Positions 1 to 4,309 of a stretch of 5,525 nt of DNA are shown in pieces. This DNA comes from Pseudonocardiales bacterium. GTDB taxonomy: Bacteria; Actinomycetota; Actinomycetes; Mycobacteriales; Pseudonocardiaceae. Under the pieces are notes generated by a model. The model saw nothing but the letters and a program-made list of their open reading frames with translations. It had not been told where the DNA came from and searched no databases. How positions within the stretch are numbered: position 1 is the stretch's first letter; every line of letters starts with the position of its first letter. Where the stretch lies: positions 1 to 5,525 of the forward strand of contig JACDBJ010000167.1 of assembly GCA_013695005.1 (NCBI GenBank), given 5' to 3'. Both the position numbers and the translations under genes were made by a program.

Positions 1-129
1 ATGAAGGTCGGCGGCCGGCGCAAGCTGGTGATCCCGCCACACCTGGCCTACGGCGACCGTGGCGCCGGCGGCGCGATCAAGCCCGGCGAGACGCTCGTGT
101 TCGTCGTCGACCTGATCGGCGTCAGCTAG
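1..129 (+). CDS. FKBP-type peptidyl-prolyl cis-trans isomerase, C-terminal part (5' end outside window)
   Basis: This is the last 42 codons of an open frame that enters from the left edge and ends at TAG 127-129. The translation has the FKBP C-terminal signature: a G-x-R-K-L-x-IPP-x-LAYG block (GGRRKLVIPPHLAYGDRG), then I-K-P-G-E-T-L-V-F-V-V-D-L-I-G at the last beta strand. FKBPs catalyse cis-trans isomerisation of peptidyl-proline bonds during protein folding. The visible part includes the IPP/AYG loop that lines the active site. The ATG at position 1 is most likely an internal Met of the usual G-M-K-x-G-G-x-R motif and not the start. Whether the protein is cytosolic or a lipoprotein, and whether it has one or two FKBP domains, cannot be told. 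The gene is convergent with the next one, with a 12-bp gap and no clear terminator. Confidence 0.9.
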   Translation: MKVGGRRKLVIPPHLAYGDRGAGGAIKPGETLVFVVDLIGVS

Positions 130-141
130 CTCTCTGTTGCG

Positions 142-666
142 TCAGTGCGTGGGAACGCGTGCGGATACTCCGACGCCGGACCTGCCACCGATGATCTCCA
201 CAGCGGTGAAGCCGTGCACGCGCAGCGCGGTCGAGATGGATGCAGTGACTCGTTCGGTGCTCGTGGGTGAGGCGGCTCCGTACAGGAGGTAGACCATCCC
301 GTCCGGCCGAATGGCCTGCCGCAGCACGGCGAGCTCCGGCGCGGGGCTCCGCACCCAGAAGAGGTTGACGTTGATGGCGAACGCTCTGTCGAAGCTCTGT
401 GCTGGCACGACGAGCTCGTCGAGCTCGCATCGACGGACGACGAGACGTCCGGAGGTGACGTGCGCCGCGTTGCGGTCGGCGGTCCGTCTGACCGCGACGG
501 GCGAGCGGTCGACGGCCAACAGCTGCCCCGTCCGCAGCCGCTCGCACACCAGCGCCGCGGCGACTCCGGGACCGCAGCCGGTCTCCAAGATCATGTCGGC
601 GGGCTTCGCATCGAGCACGTCGACGGCCCACCGCACGCGGTCGGGCACGGACAGCCTGGCTGGCAT
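142..666 (-). CDS. Class I SAM-dependent methyltransferase
   Basis: This is a 174-aa protein with a Rossmann-fold methyltransferase core. Motif I is ILETGCGPG at residues 26-34, the SAM-binding glycine loop. The acidic residue after strand 2 is D53 in LLAVDRS. A motif IV-like segment, FDRAFAINVNLFW, lies at 92-104. The post-motif LRQAIRPDGMVYLLY (115-129) is the usual 'L-R-P-G-G' turn leading into strand 5. It should transfer a methyl group from S-adenosylmethionine, but the substrate cannot be predicted. It is compact for the fold (many members exceed 200 aa) and has no extra domain, as in small actinobacterial type 11-like methyltransferases. The ATG at 664-666 is the natural start, because the N-terminal helix leads straight into motif I. 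No good Shine-Dalgarno sequence precedes it, but a TAACCT box lies 8 nt upstream. It is divergent from the MBL-fold gene. Confidence 0.88.
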   Translation of the reverse strand: MPARLSVPDRVRWAVDVLDAKPADMILETGCGPGVAAALVCERLRTGQLLAVDRSPVAVRRTADRNAAHVTSGRLVVRRCELDELVVPAQSFDRAFAINVNLFWVRSPAPELAVLRQAIRPDGMVYLLYGAASPTSTERVTASISTALRVHGFTAVEIIGGRSGVGVSARVPTH

Positions 667-674
667 CCCCGCGC

Positions 675-680
675 AGGTTA
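675..680 (-). promoter_or_regulatory. Candidate -10 box of the methyltransferase gene
   Basis: TAACCT on the minus strand fits the actinobacterial TANNNT pattern. It lies 8 nt before the ATG at 666, so the transcript would have a leader of only about 1-2 nt. No convincing -35 element is visible. It lies in the zone where the -35 of the opposite promoter (box at 699-704) would fall. Confidence 0.4.
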
Positions 681-698
681 CCGACGGTGGCCGACAAG

Positions 699-704
699 TA
701 GGCT
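699..704 (+). promoter_or_regulatory. Candidate -10 box for a leaderless MBL-fold transcript
   Basis: TAGGCT (TANNNT) ends 6 nt before the GTG at 711. That spacing would put the transcription start on or next to the start codon, as in the leaderless mRNAs common in actinobacteria. The absence of a Shine-Dalgarno sequence between box and GTG agrees with this. The -35 match is poor. Confidence 0.5.
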
Positions 705-710
705 GCGGCC

Positions 711-1385
711 GTGGATGTGCTGGATGACTACACCGGTCACACCGATCCCGGCGGCCCGGCGGCCCGGCGAGAGCTGGGGGCTCTGACGGTCACCAAGGTG
801 TCGGTCGGGCAGATGGACAACAACGCCTACCTGCTGGTCTGCCGTTCGACCGGCGAGGCGTTGCTCATCGACGCCGCCAACGAGCCGGACCGGATCGCGG
901 ACATGATCGGCGCCCGGGACACCCGGCCTGAGCTGCGCACGATCGTCACCACGCACCGGCACCCGGACCACTGGCAGGCACTCGGCGCGGTCGCCGGGAT
1001 GTTCGAGGCCTGGACCGTGGCGCACCCGGATGACGCCTCGGAGCTGCCGCTGCCGCCCGACGAGCTGGTGGAGCACAGCGGCACGGTCGTCGTCGGTGAG
1101 GTACCGCTCGAGGTGATCCACCTCCGGGGCCACACACCCGGCTCCATCGCGCTGCTGCACCGCGGCGACGACGGGCCGCACCTGTTCACCGGCGACTCCC
1201 TGTTTCCAGGTGGCCCCGGCAAAACGCGCTCACCGGAGGACTTCGGCTCGCTGATGGACGACCTGGAGGAGCGGGTGTTCGGCCGGCTGCCGGACGACAC
1301 CTGGTTCTACCCAGGGCATGGTGACGACTCGACGCTCGGCCGGGAGCGCCCTCAGCTCGCCGAGTGGCGCGCACGCGGCTGGTGA
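711..1385 (+). CDS. Metallo-beta-lactamase-fold hydrolase (glyoxalase II-like)
   Basis: This is a 224-aa protein with the full metal-ligand set of the MBL superfamily. It has the HxHxDH motif as THRHPDHW (H82, H84, D86, H87), H141 in RGHTPGS, D162 in FTGDSLF and H203 in YPGHGDD. The N-terminal MDNNAYLL followed by LLID is the usual first beta-sandwich strand pair. The motif spacing resembles the glyoxalase II and small thioester-hydrolase branch rather than beta-lactamases or RNases. The likely activity is binuclear-metal hydrolysis of a thioester or similar bond; the substrate is unknown. It should be cytosolic, as no signal peptide is seen. The GTG start at 711 is supported by the TAGGCT box 6 nt upstream and by the lack of a nearby in-frame ATG. 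The ORF ends in ERPQLAEWRARGW, the usual family tail, so the gene looks intact. Confidence 0.92.
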   Translation: MDVLDDYTGHTDPGGPAARRELGALTVTKVSVGQMDNNAYLLVCRSTGEALLIDAANEPDRIADMIGARDTRPELRTIVTTHRHPDHWQALGAVAGMFEAWTVAHPDDASELPLPPDELVEHSGTVVVGEVPLEVIHLRGHTPGSIALLHRGDDGPHLFTGDSLFPGGPGKTRSPEDFGSLMDDLEERVFGRLPDDTWFYPGHGDDSTLGRERPQLAEWRARGW

Positions 1386-1423
1386 CTGATCGCGAGCCGG
1401 CCAGGACTATGCGCCGGCGTACC

Positions 1424-1430
1424 AAGGAGA
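1424..1430 (+). promoter_or_regulatory. Strong Shine-Dalgarno site for the 40-aa ORF
   Basis: AAGGAGA, 4 nt before the GTG at 1435, is the best ribosome-binding site on the plus strand of this window. It decides the start of the small ORF and is the main reason to treat that ORF as translated. Confidence 0.6.
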
Positions 1431-1434
1431 CGTC

Positions 1435-1557
1435 GTGATCACCTACTCCCAGCTCGTTGCGGACGACACTCCGCCGGGCGGCGAGGACGCGACCGTCGCG
1501 CACATCCGTGCGCACCTGTCCTCGGTGGCCCACCCCGACGACCACGCGCACGCCTAG
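1435..1557 (+). CDS. Small hypothetical protein, 40 aa
   Basis: GTG at 1435 to TAG at 1555-1557 gives a hydrophilic, acidic and His-rich 40-aa peptide that begins MITYSQLVADDTPP and ends HPDDHAHA. Almost every codon ends in G or C, which matches the neighbouring real genes, and a strong AAGGAGA site sits 4 nt upstream. I do not recognise the family. A central HIRAHLSSV segment could form a short helix, and the His/Asp-rich tail could bind metal, but that is only a composition argument. The reading frame stays open after the TAG for a further 54 codons to 1719. This may therefore be the 5' half of a roughly 95-aa gene broken by a nonsense mutation. It starts about 50 bp after the MBL-fold gene and could be on the same transcript. 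Confidence 0.55.
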   Translation: MITYSQLVADDTPPGGEDATVAHIRAHLSSVAHPDDHAHA

Positions 1558-1581
1558 CGGGTGCATCCGGGGGCCGGTCAA

Positions 1582-1722
1582 ATGGGACCCCTCCCGGTGA
1601 CCGGGTTGGTCAACCGGTGCGTGCTGGGTTTGGAGATCGACTATGCCGGTGACTCACCCATGAGCGCGGAGCAGTACCGCTCAGCCGTAGTTTCGTCGGC
1701 AGGTGTGGCCACCCTGTTGTGA
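1582..1722 (+). CDS. Small hypothetical ORF, 46 aa, in frame with the preceding ORF
   Basis: The frame from ATG 1582 to TGA 1720-1722 encodes 46 residues, including the stretch LGLEIDYAGDSPMSAEQYRS. About three quarters of codons end in G or C, weaker than in the flanking genes but above the middle of the island. It lies in exactly the same frame as the 40-aa ORF, separated only by the TAG at 1555-1557 and eight sense codons, so it may be the detached 3' part of that gene. A run of G (about 1569-1573) could act as a weak ribosome-binding site. The TGA overlaps the ATG of the next ORF (TGATG). No family is recognised. A shorter start at ATG 1660 is possible. Confidence 0.35.
   Translation: MGPLPVTGLVNRCVLGLEIDYAGDSPMSAEQYRSAVVSSAGVATLL
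1593..1618. repeat. Overlapping palindromes (possible operator or RNA hairpin)
   Basis: CCCGGT-G-ACCGGG at 1593-1605 is a perfect 6+1+6 palindrome. It overlaps GGTTG-GT-CAACC at 1604-1615, a perfect 5+2+5 palindrome, and the outer arms ACCGG (1600-1604) and CCGGT (1614-1618) are also complementary. The segments can form mutually exclusive structures. They lie just after the start of the 46-aa ORF. There is no T-run, so a classical intrinsic terminator is not indicated. Confidence 0.35.
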
Positions 1723-1871
1723 TGGTGCTGGAGTGCTCCGACGGCTGCGGGGCCAAGTTCGCGTATCAGGGACGTGGCCCAACCACTCAACGCTGCCAGG
1801 CATGTCGGAGCGAAGCAGGCGGGTGTACGTCCGCCTGGCGCATCGCATCTGCAATGCGCGGAAGGGGGTGA
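1722..1871 (+). CDS. Small Cys-rich zinc-ribbon-like protein, 49 aa
   Basis: ATG 1722 overlaps the stop of the preceding ORF (TGATG), and the frame ends at TGA 1869-1871. The 49-aa product has Cys5, Cys9, Cys25, Cys28 and Cys35. The spacing C-x3-C-G-x15-C-x2-C, with the block GRGPTTQRCQACR, resembles the knuckle pairs of small zinc ribbons, where a GRG or GRP segment precedes the second CxxC. The arrangement suggests one structural zinc site and perhaps nucleic-acid binding; that is inference from Cys spacing only. Codon third positions are less GC-biased than in the good genes, especially after codon 30. The C-terminal third could therefore be out of frame or foreign. No upstream Shine-Dalgarno sequence is clear, so coupled translation is the most plausible route. 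Confidence 0.4.
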   Translation: MVLECSDGCGAKFAYQGRGPTTQRCQACRSEAGGCTSAWRIASAMRGRG

Positions 1872-1930
1872 TGCCAATGCGATCATCAGAGCCCATCCGC
1901 GCGCATACGGAAACCTCGGTGACCGGTTGA
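1871..1930 (+). CDS. Very short ORF, 19 aa, overlapping the zinc-ribbon-like ORF
   Basis: This is a second TGATG overlap: ATG 1871 reuses the A of the preceding TGA and the frame stops at TGA 1928-1930. A purine-rich GGAAGGGGG run precedes it, and a second in-frame ATG at 1877 has a better distance to that run. The peptide (MPMRSSEPIRAHTETSVTG) has no recognisable domain. The same frame is open upstream, and from ATG 1802 it has higher GC at third positions than the zinc-ribbon frame. This raises the possibility that the true gene crossed frames here. It may well be non-coding. Confidence 0.2.
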   Translation: MPMRSSEPIRAHTETSVTG

Positions 1931-2050
1931 AGGCAAGTGGAACCCCCGGGTTCGCGCCCGGCCGAACCATCGACATTGCCCGGTTCCGCGCAGACGTGAC
2001 TGCGGCGCCACAAGCGGGCGGTCTGCAACCAATACCTGCAGGGAGACACC
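1931..2050. other. Weakly coding spacer inside the small-ORF island
   Basis: No frame on either strand shows the strong G/C third-position bias of the neighbouring genes. One plus frame stays open through it but has many A/T-ending codons. The stretch holds a short perfect hairpin (CCGGG-TTCGCG-CCCGG, about 1948-1963) and ends in GGGAGA (2041-2046), a Shine-Dalgarno-like sequence for ATG 2051. Decayed coding sequence is a reasonable reading, but nothing recognisable remains. Confidence 0.35.
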
Positions 2051-2061
2051 ATGATCATTCG

Positions 2062-2274
2062 TTGTGGCCGGCGGACGTGAAGCTGTTCTACGCCAAGGGC
2101 GATCTTGCCGATGACGTTTATCTGGTCGAGGCGGGCATGGATCGGGACCGGCCGCTCGTCCGGCGCTCCGTCTCACTCACGGAGTGGCAGATCGCCAGTG
2201 GAGTCGGCACCCGGCTCGCCGTCATCGGTCAGTCGGCGTTCGACGCGATCCCCAAGATCGAGGGCTCGCCGTAG
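2062..2274 (+). CDS. Small hypothetical protein, about 65-75 aa, start displaced or frameshifted
   Basis: From about 2062 to TAG 2272-2274 the frame has strong G/C third-position bias and encodes a well-formed soluble peptide. It includes VKLFYAKGDLADDVYLVEAG near the start, then RSVSLTEWQIASGVGTRLAVIG, and ends FDAIPKIEGSP. I do not recognise the family. The alternating hydrophobic pattern suggests a small beta-rich or alpha/beta domain. The start is the problem. Within this frame only TTG 2062 and GTG 2077 are available, and neither has a good ribosome-binding site. A well-placed GGGAGA-CACC-ATG lies at 2041-2053 in another frame, where it gives only nine residues before TGA 2078-2080. A single-base change between 2051 and 2080 would join the two as MIIRCGRR-(D)VKLFYAKG. 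The frame is also open upstream to ATG 1774, but codon bias does not support that extension. The gene converges on the HAD gene with 6 bp between stops. Confidence 0.55.
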   Translation: MWPADVKLFYAKGDLADDVYLVEAGMDRDRPLVRRSVSLTEWQIASGVGTRLAVIGQSAFDAIPKIEGSP

Positions 2275-2280
2275 GACGCG

Positions 2281-2958
2281 TCACCCCGCGGTCGACACCT
2301 GCCCGAACGGCAGGGCGTCGAGGTCTTCGCGCAGCTCGTCCAGGGACTCGTAGACCGTGGTCGCTCCCGCCTCGGTGAGCTCGTCGGCGCCGAACCCCCC
2401 GCTGCGCACCGCCACTGAGGGCAGGCCCAGCTTGCCGGCGGCCACCGAGTCCCATGTCGAATCGCCCACCATCACCGCGCGCCGAGCGCCGACCTTGGCC
2501 AGTGCCACCTCGATCAGGTCCGGCTCGGGCTTGCTTTCCTCGACGTCGTCCGAGGTCGTCCAGCCGGCGGCCAGCTCGCGGGCGCCGAGGAGATCGAGGT
2601 AGTGCTCAACGTGCTTGCCCTGCGCGGAGGTGGACAGCACGAACTGGTAGCCGTGTTCGACGATCGCCTCCAGCAGCTCGCGCGCTCCTGGCAGCGGGGC
2701 CACCTCGCCGAGCATGTCGTCAAACGCGCTCGTATGCGCCTCGCGTACCTCGTCGCCGTACTCGGACTCGACCTCGTCGCCCGCCACGGCGGCGACCAGC
2801 TTGTCGCCGCCCATGCCGATGGCGCGGTGCAGCCGCCACACGGGGAGCGTCACGCCGATGCCGCGGAAGGCGCGGTACCAGGAGAGCGCGTGGTGGTAGT
2901 TGGTGTCGACGAGCGTGCCGTCGACGTCCAGGGCGAGCGTGGGAGCGGGCTCGGTCAT
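2281..2958 (-). CDS. HAD-superfamily hydrolase (phosphatase, beta-PGM/phosphoglycolate phosphatase-like)
   Basis: This 225-aa protein carries all four HAD motifs. Motif I is DVDGTLVD (residues 11-18), with D11 the nucleophile and D13 the general acid/base. Motif II is LSTS with S109/T110. Motif III is K143 in SKPEPD. Motif IV is VGDSTWD with D166 and D170 binding Mg2+. The helical segment between motif I and about residue 85 is a C1 cap, typical of the beta-phosphoglucomutase and phosphoglycolate phosphatase branch. It should be a cytosolic Mg2+-dependent phosphomonoesterase acting on a small phosphorylated metabolite; the substrate is not deducible. The length is normal. ATG 2958 is the only reasonable start, since motif I begins 10 residues later. 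No Shine-Dalgarno sequence precedes it. Instead a large inverted repeat ends 3 nt before the start codon. It probably shares a transcript with the small membrane protein upstream. Confidence 0.92.
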   Translation of the reverse strand: MTEPAPTLALDVDGTLVDTNYHHALSWYRAFRGIGVTLPVWRLHRAIGMGGDKLVAAVAGDEVESEYGDEVREAHTSAFDDMLGEVAPLPGARELLEAIVEHGYQFVLSTSAQGKHVEHYLDLLGARELAAGWTTSDDVEESKPEPDLIEVALAKVGARRAVMVGDSTWDSVAAGKLGLPSVAVRSGGFGADELTEAGATTVYESLDELREDLDALPFGQVSTAG

Positions 2959-2961
2959 GGA

Positions 2962-3010
2962 ACCGGTGTTCCCAGCGGTGCCGGACTACATGCACCGCCG
3001 GGACACCGGT
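2962..3010 (-). repeat. Long near-perfect inverted repeat abutting the HAD start codon
   Basis: Arms 2962-2981 and 2992-3010 pair over 19 positions, with one G-U-compatible mismatch and one bulged base, around a 10-nt loop (2982-2991). The outer arm sequence is ACCGGTGT. As RNA transcribed toward HAD this is a very stable hairpin whose base ends 3 nt before the ATG at 2958. No T-run follows, so it is not a canonical intrinsic terminator. It could end or process the transcript of the small membrane gene, limit HAD translation by hiding the initiation region, or act as DNA for a dimeric repressor. Which of these applies is not decided by the sequence. Confidence 0.75.
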
Positions 3011-3024
3011 AGATCAACTGGTGG

Positions 3025-3195
3025 TCAGCGACGACCCACCCTGGTCCGGGCGCCGACGCCGGCGACGTGCAGCGCGAGGCACGTGAGACCGGCGAGCGAC
3101 AGCGTCGTGCTGGTCAGCACCGTGCCGACCGCAAGGGTGGCCAGAGCGAAGATCAACGCCAGGAAAAAGAGGACTGCGGCAACCAAGGCGAGCAT
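3025..3195 (-). CDS. Small membrane protein, 56 aa
   Basis: ATG at 3193-3195 to TGA at 3025-3027 encodes 56 residues with two hydrophobic helices. The first is roughly residues 2-27 (LALVAAVLFFLALIFALATL...). The second is around 32-48 (LSLAGLTCLALHVAGVG). A short Arg-rich tail ends ARTRVGRR. The start is well supported by GAGGAG 5 nt upstream (plus-strand 3201-3206) and third positions are mostly G or C. The topology predicts two membrane passes with a positively charged cytoplasmic tail. Similar short two-helix proteins are common in actinobacteria and generally have no known function. It lies between terC (77-bp gap) and HAD (66-bp gap) on the same strand. A TAGTCT box at 3227-3232 may give it its own promoter. 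Confidence 0.75.
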   Translation of the reverse strand: MLALVAAVLFFLALIFALATLAVGTVLTSTTLSLAGLTCLALHVAGVGARTRVGRR

Positions 3196-3226
3196 GTCGG
3201 CTCCTCTCGATGGAACAAGGAGTTGA

Positions 3227-3232
3227 AGACTA
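3227..3232 (-). promoter_or_regulatory. Candidate -10 box of the small membrane protein gene
   Basis: TAGTCT on the minus strand fits TANNNT. A start about 7 nt downstream would leave a leader of some 25 nt containing the GAGGAG site. The -35 region is not recognisable. The box lies at the edge of an imperfect CTAG-N5-CTAG dyad (3230-3242). Confidence 0.35.
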
Positions 3233-3272
3233 GGTGCACTAGATCACATTCCGACGACAGATCGCCGGAGGG

Positions 3273-4262
3273 TCAGCTGTTGGCTCGTGCGAGCCGCTCG
3301 TCGTAGCGGGACTTGATCAAGCTCGCCACCGTCGTCACGGCCAGCACGCCGATGATGACGCCGAGGGACAGCCCGATCCCGACCGTTGGCACCGGCAGGG
3401 GCTCGCCTCCGTTGAGGAACGGCAACGAGTTCTCGTGCAACGCCTCCAGCACGAGCTTCACGCCGATGAACGCCAGGATGATCGACAGCCCGATCGAGAG
3501 ATAGACGAGCCGCTTCAGCAGCCCGCCGAGCAGGAAGTAGAGCTGCCGCAGGCCCATCAGCGCGAACACGTTGGCGGTGAACACCAGAAACGGCTCTTGG
3601 GTGAGCCCGAAGATCGCCGGGATCGAGTCCACAGCGAAGAGCAGGTCGGTGCTGCCGATCGCGATCATCACGATGAGCATCGGCGTGGCCAGCCGCTTGC
3701 CGTTCTTCGTGACGAACAGCTTCGTGCCCTCGTACTCCTTGGAGACCGGGAAGACCTTGCGGATCCAGCGCAGCAGCGCGTTCTCCTTGTACTCCTCCTC
3801 GCGCCCGATGCCATTGCGTGCCAGCTGGTAGGCCGTCGCCAGCAGGACCACCGCGAACAGGTAGAACACCCAGCTGAACCGGGAGATCGCCGCGGCTCCC
3901 ACTGCGATGAACACGCCACGCATCGCCAGCGCGATGACGATGCCGATCAGCAGCACTCGGTGCTGGTGCTTCGGCGGCACCGCGAACGTGGTCATGATGA
4001 TCACGAAGATGAACAGGTTGTCGACCGACAGGGAGTACTCGGTGAGATAACCCGCGAAGAATTCGCCCGCGTACTGGCCGCCGGCGAAGTACCACACGCC
4101 GATGCCGAACAGCGCCGCAAGGGTCACGTAGAAGATCACCCAGCGGGTCGCCTCACGGACTTTGACCTCGTGCGGGTTGCGGTCGACGATGAACAGGTCG
4201 ACGACGATGAGCGCCAGCAGGCTCGCGATGGTGGCGAACCAGACCCAACTGGGGACGTTCAT
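3273..4262 (-). CDS. terC: TerC/Alx-family integral membrane protein, predicted Mn(II) exporter
   Basis: This is a 329-aa protein with about nine predicted membrane helices (roughly 7-25, 41-60, 78-94, 103-124, 129-149, 194-213, 225-248, 252-275 and 293-315). It has the two family signatures: SLSVDNLFIF (77-86, with D81/N82) and GSTDLLFAVDSIPA (203-216, with D206 and D212). The acidic and Asn residues inside these helices are the proposed metal-binding positions. A charged cytoplasmic loop lies near 150-190. TerC relatives such as Alx and YkoY are linked to manganese efflux and to metallating exported enzymes. The tellurite-resistance name is historical. The start is ATG 4262 and not the in-frame TTG 4271: ACGGAGG (4273-4279) lies 10 nt before the ATG but only 1 nt before the TTG. 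The gene is preceded by a manganese riboswitch, which independently supports the Mn role. It is complete and not fused to a CBS or other domain. Confidence 0.93.
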   Translation of the reverse strand: MNVPSWVWFATIASLLALIVVDLFIVDRNPHEVKVREATRWVIFYVTLAALFGIGVWYFAGGQYAGEFFAGYLTEYSLSVDNLFIFVIIMTTFAVPPKHQHRVLLIGIVIALAMRGVFIAVGAAAISRFSWVFYLFAVVLLATAYQLARNGIGREEEYKENALLRWIRKVFPVSKEYEGTKLFVTKNGKRLATPMLIVMIAIGSTDLLFAVDSIPAIFGLTQEPFLVFTANVFALMGLRQLYFLLGGLLKRLVYLSIGLSIILAFIGVKLVLEALHENSLPFLNGGEPLPVPTVGIGLSLGVIIGVLAVTTVASLIKSRYDERLARANS

Positions 4263-4272
4263 CGGTAGCAAG

Positions 4273-4279
4273 CCTCCGT
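4273..4279 (-). promoter_or_regulatory. Shine-Dalgarno sequence of terC
   Basis: ACGGAGG on the minus strand, 10 nt upstream of ATG 4262. Its GAGG can pair with the CCTC of the riboswitch P1 3' strand (4313-4316), so it is the probable control point of the riboswitch. It also excludes the upstream TTG as the start. Confidence 0.65.
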
Positions 4280-4283
4280 AAGG

Positions 4284-4298
4284 GCGGCGTCAGGCCGC
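4284..4298 (-). repeat. Short perfect hairpin between riboswitch and Shine-Dalgarno sequence
   Basis: GCGGC-CTGAC-GCCGC on the minus strand: a 5-bp perfect stem with a 5-nt loop, between the aptamer and the terC ribosome-binding site. There is no T-run after it. It could space or insulate the expression platform. Confidence 0.4.
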
Positions 4299-4309
4299 GT
4301 CGGTACCAG

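Noticed and set aside
1396..1418. Two GCCGGC copies after the MBL-fold gene as a terminator hairpin
   Set aside because: Only 6 bp with an 11-nt loop and no T-run, and each copy is itself a palindrome common in GC-rich DNA.
1409..1438. Nine-codon ORF (ATG 1409 to TGA 1436) overlapping the GTG of the 40-aa ORF as a leader peptide
   Set aside because: It has no ribosome-binding site of its own, and the strong AAGGAGA lies inside it and clearly serves the GTG at 1435.
1186..1581. Minus-strand frame of 131 codons opposite the MBL-fold gene and the 40-aa ORF
   Set aside because: It is a shadow of two better-supported plus-strand genes, with low-complexity Arg/Ala/Pro-rich translation and no ribosome-binding site.
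1930..1972. Stretch with TTCG, a short hairpin and a terminal CCGAACCA, resembling a tRNA 3' end or an attachment-site remnant
   Set aside because: The stem closes a 6-nt rather than a 7-nt loop, no 5' acceptor strand or anticodon arm is found at the right distance, and no integrase is present.
1774..2061. Upstream extension of the 2062-2274 ORF to ATG 1774 (166 aa in total)
   Set aside because: Third-position G/C drops to roughly 60% in this part, against about 85% or more downstream, and no ribosome-binding site or recognisable domain supports it.
3230..3242. CTAG-N5-CTAG dyad as an operator
   Set aside because: Only four paired bases per arm; it overlaps a candidate -10 box but is too short to support alone.
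3435..4268. Plus-strand 277-codon frame antisense to terC
   Set aside because: It is extremely rich in Asp, Glu, Arg and His, as expected for the complement of a hydrophobic membrane gene in GC-rich DNA; terC has clear family motifs.
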